DNA of 21,631 nt, taken from a virus. The notes below the pieces were generated by a model, which saw only the letters and a program-made list of their open reading frames with translations, searched no databases and was not told where the DNA came from. Position 1 is the first letter of the stretch. Each line of letters begins with the position of its first letter. Shown here piece after piece: positions 8,789-16,243 of this stretch. The stretch lies in IMG/VR virus record IMGVR_UViG_3300042924_002360, positions 1 through 21,631 of that record. One strand, 5' to 3'. A program made the translations under genes and the position numbers.

Positions 8789-10843
8789 TTATGCTGAGAG
8801 TAGCGGACAGGCGACGCGACTGAGGTCGCCGTAAATATCCTCCTGAAGGCGCTGAGCAACCATTGCCACGCGCTTGAGGCGGAACCGGCCCGTGTTGACG
8901 TAGCGGAGTTGGAACTCATAGCCATCCCTGGTAAACCCACCGGTCTGCACGTCGCACTTGTCCGGGGGTTGCGGCAGGGCAATGCGCGAGCGCGTAGGCG
9001 GCTGGTAGTATTTGACCTCTTGGCAGTTGATCACCGCCGGAGGGCAGGAAATCTCACCGGGCTCGCAGTTGCGGTACTTGGCGCAGTCCTTGAACTCGGC
9101 CCACGGCTGCCAGCACTCGCCTTCGTTGGCCTTAAAGTAGACCTTCGATTCAATCTCGCCCATCACCTGGTCATACCACTGCTCGGCGCTCACCAGGCGC
9201 TTCTTGTTGGTAGGCTCTGCGAAAGTCAGCGAGCGCGTCTCAATGGTCCAGTCGATCGGTGCATCATCGAACCCATCGAAGTCGAACTGGCCGTTCTTGG
9301 TGACCTCGTACAGACCGATGTAGTCCTGGTTCAATCCAAACATGAAGCATCGCTCAGTGCGCTTCACTCGAACCGTGACCATTTGAAACACGTCAACGCC
9401 TGTCCAGATGCCTTCCCATGCAGGCGGCAGCTTTCGGCCCATGCCTGAGACGAGATCGAAATCCATCACGACAAGACCACCATGGACGATGCCACGGTTG
9501 TTGATCTTGCGCGGCTGGATGGTCATCAGCATCCGGTTGTCGAAGTTCACCGCGCTAGCAGCTGTCAGGTAGAACTCTGTGTCATAGGCCAGCGCCCGCA
9601 CGACCTGCCGGCTGATCGGCGTGTTGCCGAACTCGGTGAAATCGCGGCGAGCGTAGATCAACGATCGGATGCCGTCCTGCGCCCGGAAAATCAGGTCGCC
9701 GTTGACCGCAACGATGGACTCTTGGTTGAACGATCCGAAGTTCAGCAGGGCAAATCGCTGGATCGGATAATCGAGATCCTTCCAAACATCCCGATCGACC
9801 GGGGCGTTGAACGCGTAGGTTGCGGTGGGCGTGAAGACCAGCAGGTCGCCGTCTCCCAGCGACGTGTCCAGGTTGGCGGCAAACGCCAGTCCAGTGATCG
9901 GGCCGTTGGAGACTGCAAAAGCGCCGCCTTCATTGAGGAACGTGTTCTCGGTGAATCGAATGACGCTGTCGCGCCCGTAGCCCGGATCGCCGTAGACCAA
10001 GTCACCGCCGTAGTATTCTGAGCCGTTGGCCACCCAGAGGCGCCCCTTGCCGTAGGCCATGGGGCCACCAACAGGGACTTCTTCGCCAGTTGCGCGCCGC
10101 AAGGTTGAACCGTTGTAGAGATACGGCTGGTTCTGGCGATCCTGAATGACCAGCCAGTTCTCTGCCTGCTGAAAGTAGACGTGCGACGCCTGCGGATCGT
10201 TGGTCGCCATCTGGTAGGCGTTGAACAACGGACCAAGCAGCGGACCAGCGTCGATGCCAGGCGAGTACGTCGTGAACGTCGTGGGGCTCGGGACGGTCTC
10301 CACGATGAAATCTCCGAAGAAACCTTCCGGGAAGAACGCACCTGGAGGTTCAGGCAGCCGGACAACCATGCCCGGCGACAACCCGTGCGGAACGCCGCAA
10401 ACGTAGGTCGCGACATTGGAAACCCGGCCGCGAGTCAGTACCTGAAACGTGAAATTGATCGGAGTCAGGTCGGTGACCTTGAACCCTCCGTTGATGTCAA
10501 TCTGAAAGACCTTGCCACCGATGGACGCAAACAGAAACGGGTCAGTGTCGTCGGCAATGTAGGTTCCGCATCCCTGGAACTGGCCTTTTTCAAACGCCTT
10601 TTGGACCGCCGCGTTGTAGTACCCACCGTTGTAAACGACGGTCGGATCATCGAAGGTGAGATTCTTCACCCAGATTCCCGGCCGCGCCTTGGGAAACCCG
10701 CCGCGCACCGTCGTGTTGACCGCCCAGGCCAGCTGGTTCGGCTGAATCAGTGACGGCGAAAAACCGCTATCCACCCCGCCTTCAGCGGTGAGGAGGCCAT
10801 CAACGATGCGATTTTTTTCGGCGACCATGACGCTTGAAGCCAT
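8789..10843 (-). CDS. Tail nozzle/tubular-protein-B-like virion protein, 684 aa
   Basis: The N-terminus carries GLLTAEGGVDSGFSP, then LAWAVNTTVRGGFPKARPG (residues 39-57). The order GG(V/L)D, SP, N, RGG, RPG is the entry signature of podoviral nozzle or tail-tubular-B proteins. The body is a string of beta blades (for example WLVIQDRQNQPYLYNG, GRLWVANGSEYYGG, DGDLLVFTPTATYAF), consistent with a propeller-like nozzle. One module of the tailspike repeat type is inserted at residues 136-200 (VSNVATYVCGVPHGL, VPSPTTFTTYSPG). The C-terminal 110 residues contain a cysteine cluster (C577, C587, C593, C600, C607, C630). It is first in its run and diverges from the terminase. ATG 10843 is used; ATG 10828 is possible. 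Neither has a clear ribosome-binding site. The nozzle role is inferred from the signature and the neighbours. Confidence 0.8.
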   Translation of the reverse strand: MASSVMVAEKNRIVDGLLTAEGGVDSGFSPSLIQPNQLAWAVNTTVRGGFPKARPGIWVKNLTFDDPTVVYNGGYYNAAVQKAFEKGQFQGCGTYIADDTDPFLFASIGGKVFQIDINGGFKVTDLTPINFTFQVLTRGRVSNVATYVCGVPHGLSPGMVVRLPEPPGAFFPEGFFGDFIVETVPSPTTFTTYSPGIDAGPLLGPLFNAYQMATNDPQASHVYFQQAENWLVIQDRQNQPYLYNGSTLRRATGEEVPVGGPMAYGKGRLWVANGSEYYGGDLVYGDPGYGRDSVIRFTENTFLNEGGAFAVSNGPITGLAFAANLDTSLGDGDLLVFTPTATYAFNAPVDRDVWKDLDYPIQRFALLNFGSFNQESIVAVNGDLIFRAQDGIRSLIYARRDFTEFGNTPISRQVVRALAYDTEFYLTAASAVNFDNRMLMTIQPRKINNRGIVHGGLVVMDFDLVSGMGRKLPPAWEGIWTGVDVFQMVTVRVKRTERCFMFGLNQDYIGLYEVTKNGQFDFDGFDDAPIDWTIETRSLTFAEPTNKKRLVSAEQWYDQVMGEIESKVYFKANEGECWQPWAEFKDCAKYRNCEPGEISCPPAVINCQEVKYYQPPTRSRIALPQPPDKCDVQTGGFTRDGYEFQLRYVNTGRFRLKRVAMVAQRLQEDIYGDLSRVACPLLSA
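10244..10438 (-). repeat. Same beta module inside the nozzle-like protein
   Basis: Residues 136-200 of the 684-aa protein read SNVATYVCGVPHGLSPGMVV, then a loop, then FIVETVPSPTTFTTYSPGID. This matches the tailspike modules segment by segment, with a proline-rich loop replacing the GFxDxTFNGTF strand pair. Confidence 0.75.
10791..10796 (+). promoter_or_regulatory. AGGAGG that could set an earlier terminase start at 10806
   Basis: AGGAGG lies 9 nt before ATG 10806, in frame with terL. It is also antisense to conserved codons of the nozzle-like gene (GLLTAEGG), so it may be chance. If used, the terminase would gain 22 residues and overlap the divergent gene by 38 bp. Confidence 0.4.
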
Positions 10844-10871
10844 TGAAAGGCCAACCCATCATTCCCGCAAG
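10844..10871. other. Divergent junction between the tail and packaging blocks
   Basis: Only 28 bp separate the chosen starts of the nozzle-like gene (10843, minus) and terminase (10872, plus). There is no room for two conventional promoters. I see no T7-type promoter consensus and no convincing sigma-70 pair, so promoters must lie inside the coding ends or far away. Confidence 0.5.
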
Positions 10872-12644
10872 ATGAATGAAAGCCCCGATTACTTGTCTAT
10901 ACCGTGGCGTACAAAAGACCGTTTCCTGATCGAGGCTGAGATGGTGCGTCGCGGCGGCTACATCCAAAACGGAGGCGTGAAGTACGGGCGCGGCAAATAC
11001 TACCACTTCCGCCAAGCCATGACTGCGCTCTGGCCGCACTTCGACTGGCACGACTGGTCTGATCTCCTGATCCAGACATTCGTCGAGAACCAGGAGGTCG
11101 GCATCATGGGTCCGGGGTCATCTGGCAAGACATACAATTCAGCAGCGTTCGGACTCTGCACGTTCTACATCTACCCGACCGGCACCTCGATCATCATGTC
11201 GTCAACGACGCGTGAGGGTCTCCAGCTGCGAATCTGGGGCTCGATCAAGGAGCTTCACAACAAGGCCAAGGCGAAGCGTGAGTGGCTCCCGGGGCGCGTG
11301 ATTGAAAGTCGATTCATCCTGACCAGTTCGGATGAAGATGCCGAGGCGCAAGACTTCCGTGATGGCATCATCGGTGTTGCGTGCAAGGTCGGCGGTACGT
11401 TCGTGGGTCTGTCGAACTACGTCGGCTTGAAGAACGACCGCGTCATGCTGATCGCGGATGAAGCGTCGCTGATGGGGCGCGGCTTTCTGGATTCAGTCGC
11501 CAACCTCCGCAAGAACCCGGTGTTCAAGCTGATCGCGATGGGCAACCCGAAAGACCGCAACGACGCGCTAGGCGTGGTCTGCGAGCCGCACCCTACCATC
11601 GGTGGCTGGGAGGGGCTTGAGTACCTCGAAAAGACTCGCACCTGGAGAACGCGAGCGCCCGGCGGTGTGGCCGTCCAGCTGTGTGGGTACGACACGCCGA
11701 ATGCGAAGTTTCCCAAGGGCACCAACCCGTACAAGGGCATCATCACGCCGGAGCAGATTCAGGCGGATCTCGATTACTACGGCCGCGACTCGTTGCAGTT
11801 CTCGATGATGAACCTTGGTGTGCTGCCCCGGGACGGCGGCACCAGGCGCGTGGTCACGATGTCCTTGTGCGAGCAGAACCAGGCGTTCGACGAACCAATC
11901 TGGGAACGTGCCGACAAGCTGACAAGAATCATCGGCATCGACGCTGCGTACTCGGGCGTCGGCGGCGATCGCTGCGTAATGACGGACCTTACGTTCGGGC
12001 CGGATTCATCGGGGCGCATCGTGCTAGCATTCAGTGAGGCACCGATTGTTATCCCGGTTACCGCAGTCAAGGCGCAGCAGGCCGAAGAGCAGATTGCCGA
12101 GTACGTCTTGCTGTACTGCAAGCAGCGCAATATCTCACCGGAGCGTGTTGGGTTTGACTCCACGGGGCGCGGCACGCTCATGTCTGCGTTTGCTCGGTTG
12201 TGGTCCCCTGAGGTTGTTCCGATCGAGTTCGGTGGCCGACCAAGCGAGCGCCCGGTGCGAAAGGGAGATCCCAAGACTGAACGAGAGGCCTACGGCAAGA
12301 TGGTCACCGCGTTGTGGTATTCGTCGCGCCTGTTGATCGAATCCAAGCAGCTGCGGAAACTGCCCCGCGAAGTGGCCGAGGAAGGCTCGATGCGCGAGTG
12401 GGGTATCGCCCGCACCGGGTTGATCGACGTTGAGCCCAAGAACAAGACCAAGGAGCGCATGGGCCGGTCGCCTGACCTCTGGGATTCGTTCGTGGTCGCA
12501 CTCGAAATGGCGCGCCGAAACGGTTTTGAGATTGCAGGCGGTCAAGGGGTTGGTATTGTCAAGCGACAGACACCAAAGTGGCTGACACGTCTGTCAGACA
12601 AGCGGCGCACGATGGCGTCTGAACATTCGCTAACCTATTCATAG
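10872..12644 (+). CDS. terL: Terminase large subunit (DNA-packaging ATPase and nuclease)
   Basis: This motor protein cuts concatemeric DNA and pumps it into the prohead through the portal. The ATPase domain has Walker A GPGSSGKT (residues 80-87, Lys86), Walker B VMLIADE (191-197, Asp196/Glu197) and a coupling motif AMGNP (222-226). The C-terminal RNase H-like nuclease has its acidic residues in IIGIDAAYSG (Asp357), RVGFDSTGRG (Asp429) and SPDLWDSFVVAL (Asp535/Asp538). All key residues are present, and 590 aa is normal for the family. I chose ATG 10872 because it avoids overlap with the divergent gene and gives a usual N-terminal length. ATG 10806 has a much better ribosome-binding site (AGGAGG at 10791-10796) but would overlap the divergent gene; GTG 10788 is the least likely. 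The SSB gene follows after 4 bp. No small terminase subunit is visible. Confidence 0.97.
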   Translation: MNESPDYLSIPWRTKDRFLIEAEMVRRGGYIQNGGVKYGRGKYYHFRQAMTALWPHFDWHDWSDLLIQTFVENQEVGIMGPGSSGKTYNSAAFGLCTFYIYPTGTSIIMSSTTREGLQLRIWGSIKELHNKAKAKREWLPGRVIESRFILTSSDEDAEAQDFRDGIIGVACKVGGTFVGLSNYVGLKNDRVMLIADEASLMGRGFLDSVANLRKNPVFKLIAMGNPKDRNDALGVVCEPHPTIGGWEGLEYLEKTRTWRTRAPGGVAVQLCGYDTPNAKFPKGTNPYKGIITPEQIQADLDYYGRDSLQFSMMNLGVLPRDGGTRRVVTMSLCEQNQAFDEPIWERADKLTRIIGIDAAYSGVGGDRCVMTDLTFGPDSSGRIVLAFSEAPIVIPVTAVKAQQAEEQIAEYVLLYCKQRNISPERVGFDSTGRGTLMSAFARLWSPEVVPIEFGGRPSERPVRKGDPKTEREAYGKMVTALWYSSRLLIESKQLRKLPREVAEEGSMREWGIARTGLIDVEPKNKTKERMGRSPDLWDSFVVALEMARRNGFEIAGGQGVGIVKRQTPKWLTRLSDKRRTMASEHSLTYS

Positions 12645-12648
12645 TCTT

Positions 12649-13074
12649 ATGGCCTCATTCAACAAAGTCATCCTGATCGGTAACCTCACCCGAGACATCG
12701 AACTCAAGTACCTCCCGAAGGGGACGGCGGTCTGCAACCTGAGTTTGGCGGTGAATCGCCGCTGGAAGACTGAATCCGGCGAGGAGAAGGAGGATGTTTA
12801 CTTTGCTGAGTGCAAGGCGTTCGGGAAGCAGGCTGAAACGATCGCGCAGTACGTCAAGAAGGGTCACCCGCTGATGGTTGAGGGGCGCCTGACCCGTGAA
12901 GAGTGGGACGACAAAAAGACCGGCGAGAAGCGCTCTACCACTCGAATTATGATCGAGACCTTCCAGTTCCTGAAGGGGCGCGATGAAGGTGCCGCGCCAG
13001 CCCCGCGACGTGAGACTGCACCGGCCGCTGCTGCCCCGAAGCCTGATCTCGACGAAGATGATGTTCCGTTCTAA
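12649..13074 (+). CDS. ssb: Single-stranded DNA-binding protein
   Basis: A 141-aa bacterial-type SSB. It has an N-terminal OB fold beginning with FNKVILIGNLTRDIELKY, then AVCNLSLAVNRRW, the typical ECKAFGKQAETIAQYVKKG segment and LMVEGRLTREEWDDKKTGEK. A disordered Ala/Pro linker leads to an acidic tip ending DEDDVPF. That tip is the docking peptide by which SSB recruits partner proteins, and it is intact. SSB coats single-stranded DNA during replication, recombination and repair. Its position between terminase and portal, 4 bp after terL, is unusual because phage SSBs normally sit with replication genes. The sequence looks close to bacterial chromosomal SSBs, which suggests capture from a host, although this cannot be tested here. 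There is no strong ribosome-binding site. Confidence 0.96.
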   Translation: MASFNKVILIGNLTRDIELKYLPKGTAVCNLSLAVNRRWKTESGEEKEDVYFAECKAFGKQAETIAQYVKKGHPLMVEGRLTREEWDDKKTGEKRSTTRIMIETFQFLKGRDEGAAPAPRRETAPAAAAPKPDLDEDDVPF

Positions 13075-13083
13075 ACCTCACCC

Positions 13084-13356
13084 ATGAACCGACTGACGTT
13101 TCCTCCGGGCGGGTGGCAATTCTACGAGCCCAAGACCAACTGGAGCCCGAAGGATGTCATAAACTACGGTTTCTACGAAATGGCCAACCTGATTCACCAG
13201 CATCGGGTTGCGAACAGCATTCCGTCCACAATCGACCAGGCAATCTCTGACCTGGAGGCTTACACTCGGGCGCGGTTCCCCCAAATGGCGGCCACTCCAT
13301 CCCACACGACGAATGTACAACCAAGGACTTCAGGCTGTCGCTCGTGCGGCCGCTAA
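13084..13356 (+). CDS. Small phage protein with GGWQFY motif and C-terminal CxxC
   Basis: A 90-aa protein of unknown function. Its N-terminus FPPGGWQFYEPKTNW (residues 6-20) and the following helix with HQHRVANS (38-45) resemble a small protein family common in tailed phages, usually found next to packaging or structural genes. The C-terminus ends with CRSCGR, a CxxC pair that may be half of a metal site. It starts 9 bp after the SSB stop and overlaps the next gene by 44 bp, so the two are probably translated together. A role in head assembly or packaging is only suggested by position. The family resemblance is from memory of the motif, not from a search. Confidence 0.8.
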   Translation: MNRLTFPPGGWQFYEPKTNWSPKDVINYGFYEMANLIHQHRVANSIPSTIDQAISDLEAYTRARFPQMAATPSHTTNVQPRTSGCRSCGR

Positions 13357-13705
13357 ATTGCGCCAGACGGCTCAGGGAGCGCGGATCCTGGCAGAATGGC
13401 TAGGTGAGGGTGGCACGCCTGTCGATCGCCAGAAGGCGCAGGACCGCATTGATACCTGCAACCGCTGCCTGCACAACAAACCCACGGATGCGCGGTCGAT
13501 TACCAAGACCGTTGCCGAGGTCATTCTGGAGCAGGAGCAAGCTCGCAACGATATGGCCATGTTTCTACACGGCGAGGGCCTTGCGGGCACCTGTGACGTC
13601 TGTGGCTGCTACCTGAAGCTCAAAGTATGGGTGCCGCTCAACTACCTCGGAGACACGGAAATGCCTGATAAATGCTGGATTTCGCACGAACGGAAAGCAA
13701 TCTGA
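13313..13705 (+). CDS. Small zinc-ribbon-like protein, 130 aa
   Basis: The protein contains two cysteine groups: CNRC (Cys49/Cys52) and CDVCGC (Cys94/Cys97/Cys99), with Cys121 in a closing DKCW. The pattern CxxC, about 40 residues, CxxCxC, then a basic LKLKVWVP strand and a late Cys resembles small phage zinc-ribbon proteins of unknown function. A helical N-terminus (residues 5-30) precedes it. The frame stays open upstream to 13208, but that part is the shadow of the overlapping GGWQFY gene. ATG 13313 is the first start that leaves a sensible protein, with a 44-bp overlap. The stop lies 7 bp before the portal start. A DNA-binding or metal-binding accessory role in packaging is possible but unproven. 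Confidence 0.78.
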   Translation: MYNQGLQAVARAAAKLRQTAQGARILAEWLGEGGTPVDRQKAQDRIDTCNRCLHNKPTDARSITKTVAEVILEQEQARNDMAMFLHGEGLAGTCDVCGCYLKLKVWVPLNYLGDTEMPDKCWISHERKAI

Positions 13706-13712
13706 GGTCAAT

Positions 13713-15983
13713 ATGAGTTTCAAAGAACCGAGTAAAGTCTGGAATGTGGTGAGCGCCATGCTTGAGGCAGAACAGCCTCGATCTCGCAACCGCGCCCGCA
13801 TCAACGCGACGTTCAACGGCAATCCTCCGTACAGCGATGAGGAGGCCCGGGACAACCGCATCCAGACCAACGTGAACTTCCTGGAAGGCACCCGGATCAT
13901 CCATGCATCCCGCCAGCAGTTCACCAACGCGTTCCTGAAACCGCAGAATTACTTCTCGGTTGGTCTCGATATCGGCCCCCGCGACAAGCGCACCCAGTGG
14001 GGCAACATCATCACGAAGCAGTTGAACCGCATAATGAAGCGGTCTCCGAAATACTCCACGGTCTTGGAGTCTCAGTTTGCGGCCACCGTGCTTCACGGTA
14101 TCGGCCCCGTCACCTGGCTTCGTGATCGCGACTGGTGCCCATCGGCTCGCGGCACTGAGGATATTCTGGTCCCGACGAACACGCTGACCACGATGGAGAA
14201 CCTGTCGCACTTCGCGATCTACACGTCCTTCACGGCAGCGGACCTCATCCGAATGACCCGGGGCGAGAACGTGGACCCCGGCTGGAACATGAAGCTGGTC
14301 AACGAGTTGTTGGCTAACATGATCCAGAACGAGGCGACCAGTCTCCAGGTGAACGATTGGTCCGGCCAATACTTCCCCGAGAAGGTTGAGGAAGATTTCA
14401 AGGAGAACTCTGGCTACTGGGGTTCCGACGCGACGCCGGTGCTGCGCTGCTACGATTTCTACTTCCTGGACACGACCAGCGACGACCCCTCCTGGCGCCG
14501 CCGGATCATCGTGGACCAGTACAACAGCGGCATCGGCAATATGCAGACCGCCGGCCAGTGGCTCTTCGATGCCGGCGACCGGTGCTACGGCCGGGATATC
14601 TTTGAGTTGATGCACGTCCAGTTTGCCGACGGCGCTGTCGTGCCGCCGTTCCGCTGGCACTCGGTGCGTTCACTGGGATACCTGCTTTACGCGGTCTGCC
14701 ATCTCCAGAACCGGCTACGCTGCAAATTCACGGACTCTGTGTTCGAGCAGATGCTCTGGCTCTTCCGCAACGTCGCCGAGGGTGACGCTGAGCGGATGGA
14801 GAAGATCGACCTGTTCAACATGGGCGTGATTCCCGAGGGGCTCTCATGGGTTCCGCAGTCTGAGCGCCACGTCGTGGATTACACGATGCTGTCGGGGGCC
14901 ATGACTATGCACCGGCAGATCATGGCCGAATCCAGCGCGGCCTACACGCAGGACGTCAACGACGGTTCCTCGAAGGAACTGACAGCGACCGAGGTGATGG
15001 CCCGCGTAAACAACGCCAACGCGCTGATGGGCTCGATGCTGACCCGCGCCTACACCCAGCAGACCTTCCAGTACCGCGAGATCGCTCGCCGGTTCTGCAC
15101 GATTGATCATCCCGACTGCGTTCAGTTTCGCCGGAAGTGCGAGGTCGAAGGCGTTGACCCATCCGTCTGGAACAACCTGGACAGCTGGGACATCATGCCT
15201 GAGCGCGTTATGGGCTCCGGCAACAAGATGCTTGAGATCGCCCAAGCCGATCGCCTCATGGCCATACGGCCGCTGCTGGCACCGGATTCACAGGCCGAGG
15301 TGGTTCACATGTACGTCGAGGCCAACACCGACGATCCCCTCCTGGCGAACCGGCTGGCACCGGTGGATAACAAGCCCGTCTCTCCGGCCGTCGAGCGCGC
15401 TACGCTGGCTTGGGGCACACTCATCGACGGTCAGCCGGTGGTTATCGCCAGCGCGATCAATCGGCCCGAGTACATCCAGACGCTCCTGCAAATGCTCGGG
15501 GCGTCGATCGGCAAGATCGAGCAGGCTGGTGGTATGCCGACCATGGAGCGTGTCCTAGGCCTTGCGAACGTGATTCAGCATATCCAGGAGCAGATGCAGC
15601 TGATTTCCCAAGACCCCGGCCAGGAGCAGAACATGAAGCTCTACAACGACGGTATCAGCCAGGCGTCGAACTACATCAAGGGCTACGTGCAGCGTCTCCA
15701 GGAGCAGGCTCAGGCTCAGGCCGAAGCCGGCGCAGCTGGCAACGGTATGGACGCCCAGACGGCGGCCAAGGTCCAAGCGATGCTCATCACCGCGCAGTCG
15801 AAGTCCGAGATCGCCGCTGCGAACGCCGAGCAGAAGCGCATCCAGAAGCAGGTCGCCTTCGATCAGGACCAGCAGCGCAAGAACGCTAGCACGATCGCCG
15901 AGGCCCAGCGTAAGGGCGCCATGACTCGGGCGGACATCGCGGCCATGGATCTCAAGACTCAGGCAAACATCCTCAACCAATGA
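13713..15983 (+). CDS. Portal protein (head-tail connector, podovirus type)
   Basis: The dodecameric portal forms the DNA gate at one capsid vertex and contacts the terminase. Evidence: 756-aa length, position shortly after terL and before a scaffold-like gene, and the portal layout. An N-terminal region (RIQTNVNFLEGTRIIHASRQ, near 50-69) is followed by a clip/stem-type central region, with conserved-looking DDPSWRRRIIVDQYNSG and a crown-proximal helix with ELTATEVMARVNNANALMG. The C-terminal 130 residues form a Gln/Ala-rich long helix (QRLQEQAQAQAEAGAAG, then AAANAEQKRIQKQ), reminiscent of the barrel that extends inward in P22-type portals. ATG 13713 has a GAGGT ribosome-binding site at 13704-13708. 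The stop overlaps the next start (ATGA). The assignment rests on size, order and general look rather than on one motif. Confidence 0.88.
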   Translation: MSFKEPSKVWNVVSAMLEAEQPRSRNRARINATFNGNPPYSDEEARDNRIQTNVNFLEGTRIIHASRQQFTNAFLKPQNYFSVGLDIGPRDKRTQWGNIITKQLNRIMKRSPKYSTVLESQFAATVLHGIGPVTWLRDRDWCPSARGTEDILVPTNTLTTMENLSHFAIYTSFTAADLIRMTRGENVDPGWNMKLVNELLANMIQNEATSLQVNDWSGQYFPEKVEEDFKENSGYWGSDATPVLRCYDFYFLDTTSDDPSWRRRIIVDQYNSGIGNMQTAGQWLFDAGDRCYGRDIFELMHVQFADGAVVPPFRWHSVRSLGYLLYAVCHLQNRLRCKFTDSVFEQMLWLFRNVAEGDAERMEKIDLFNMGVIPEGLSWVPQSERHVVDYTMLSGAMTMHRQIMAESSAAYTQDVNDGSSKELTATEVMARVNNANALMGSMLTRAYTQQTFQYREIARRFCTIDHPDCVQFRRKCEVEGVDPSVWNNLDSWDIMPERVMGSGNKMLEIAQADRLMAIRPLLAPDSQAEVVHMYVEANTDDPLLANRLAPVDNKPVSPAVERATLAWGTLIDGQPVVIASAINRPEYIQTLLQMLGASIGKIEQAGGMPTMERVLGLANVIQHIQEQMQLISQDPGQEQNMKLYNDGISQASNYIKGYVQRLQEQAQAQAEAGAAGNGMDAQTAAKVQAMLITAQSKSEIAAANAEQKRIQKQVAFDQDQQRKNASTIAEAQRKGAMTRADIAAMDLKTQANILNQ

Positions 15984-16243
15984 TTCAAACCCCTAAGCAA
16001 GAGTTTCAGCGCGACAAGGATCGCGTGATGGAGCTTGAGCGCCTACTGGACAACGCCAACTTCCAAGCCGCGCTGTTGGCTGCCTTCAACAATCTCTGCT
16101 GGAACCTGCCAGCATCCGAAAACCCTCAACACGGCTGGAACGCTAACTGCCGCCGGCAGGGCGCCAAGGCGTTGATCGAGGAGCTTCATGGGTTGGTGAC
16201 CACGCAGAGAGAAAAACCGACCGTAAAACAGAACCTTGAATGA
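15980..16243 (+). CDS. Small helical protein between portal and scaffold
   Basis: An 87-aa protein of unknown function, predicted mostly helical: EFQRDKDRVMELERLLDNAN, then FQAALLAAFNNLCW, then RQGAKALIEELHGLVTT. It is translationally coupled at both ends, with ATGA overlaps to the portal stop (15980-15983) and to the scaffold-like start (16240-16243). Similar small proteins often lie between portal and scaffold in short-tailed phages. The tight coupling and conserved place suggest a role in prohead assembly, but nothing in the sequence shows one. Confidence 0.82.
   Translation: MIQTPKQEFQRDKDRVMELERLLDNANFQAALLAAFNNLCWNLPASENPQHGWNANCRRQGAKALIEELHGLVTTQREKPTVKQNLE

Noticed and set aside
8788-8982. 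N-terminal extension of the tailspike frame up to 8982
   Set aside because: It overlaps the end of the nozzle-like gene in another frame and has low-complexity Ser/Ala/Arg sequence. ATG 8787 directly after the nozzle stop gives the usual DYGADPCG-type spike start.
10812-10818. Run of seven T (A7 in the nozzle gene near its start) as a phase-variable or slippage site
   Set aside because: A single homopolymer of seven without an alternative useful frame is not enough to claim programmed slippage.
8789-10843. Reading the 684-aa gene as a second tailspike because it shares the repeated module
   Set aside because: Its N-terminal GGVDSG...RGGFPKARPG signature and propeller-like blades fit a nozzle protein, and no beta-helix rungs are visible.
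10834-10862. TTGAAG - 17 bp - CATCAT as a sigma-70-like promoter for terminase
   Set aside because: Only 4 of 6 matches in each box, and it would give an almost leaderless message; not better than chance in this length.
13638-14660. 340-codon minus-strand open frame opposite the portal gene
   Set aside because: It lies wholly antisense to a well-supported portal/zinc-ribbon region, is rich in Val, Arg, Ala and Gly as expected for antisense of GC-rich coding sequence, and has no motif.
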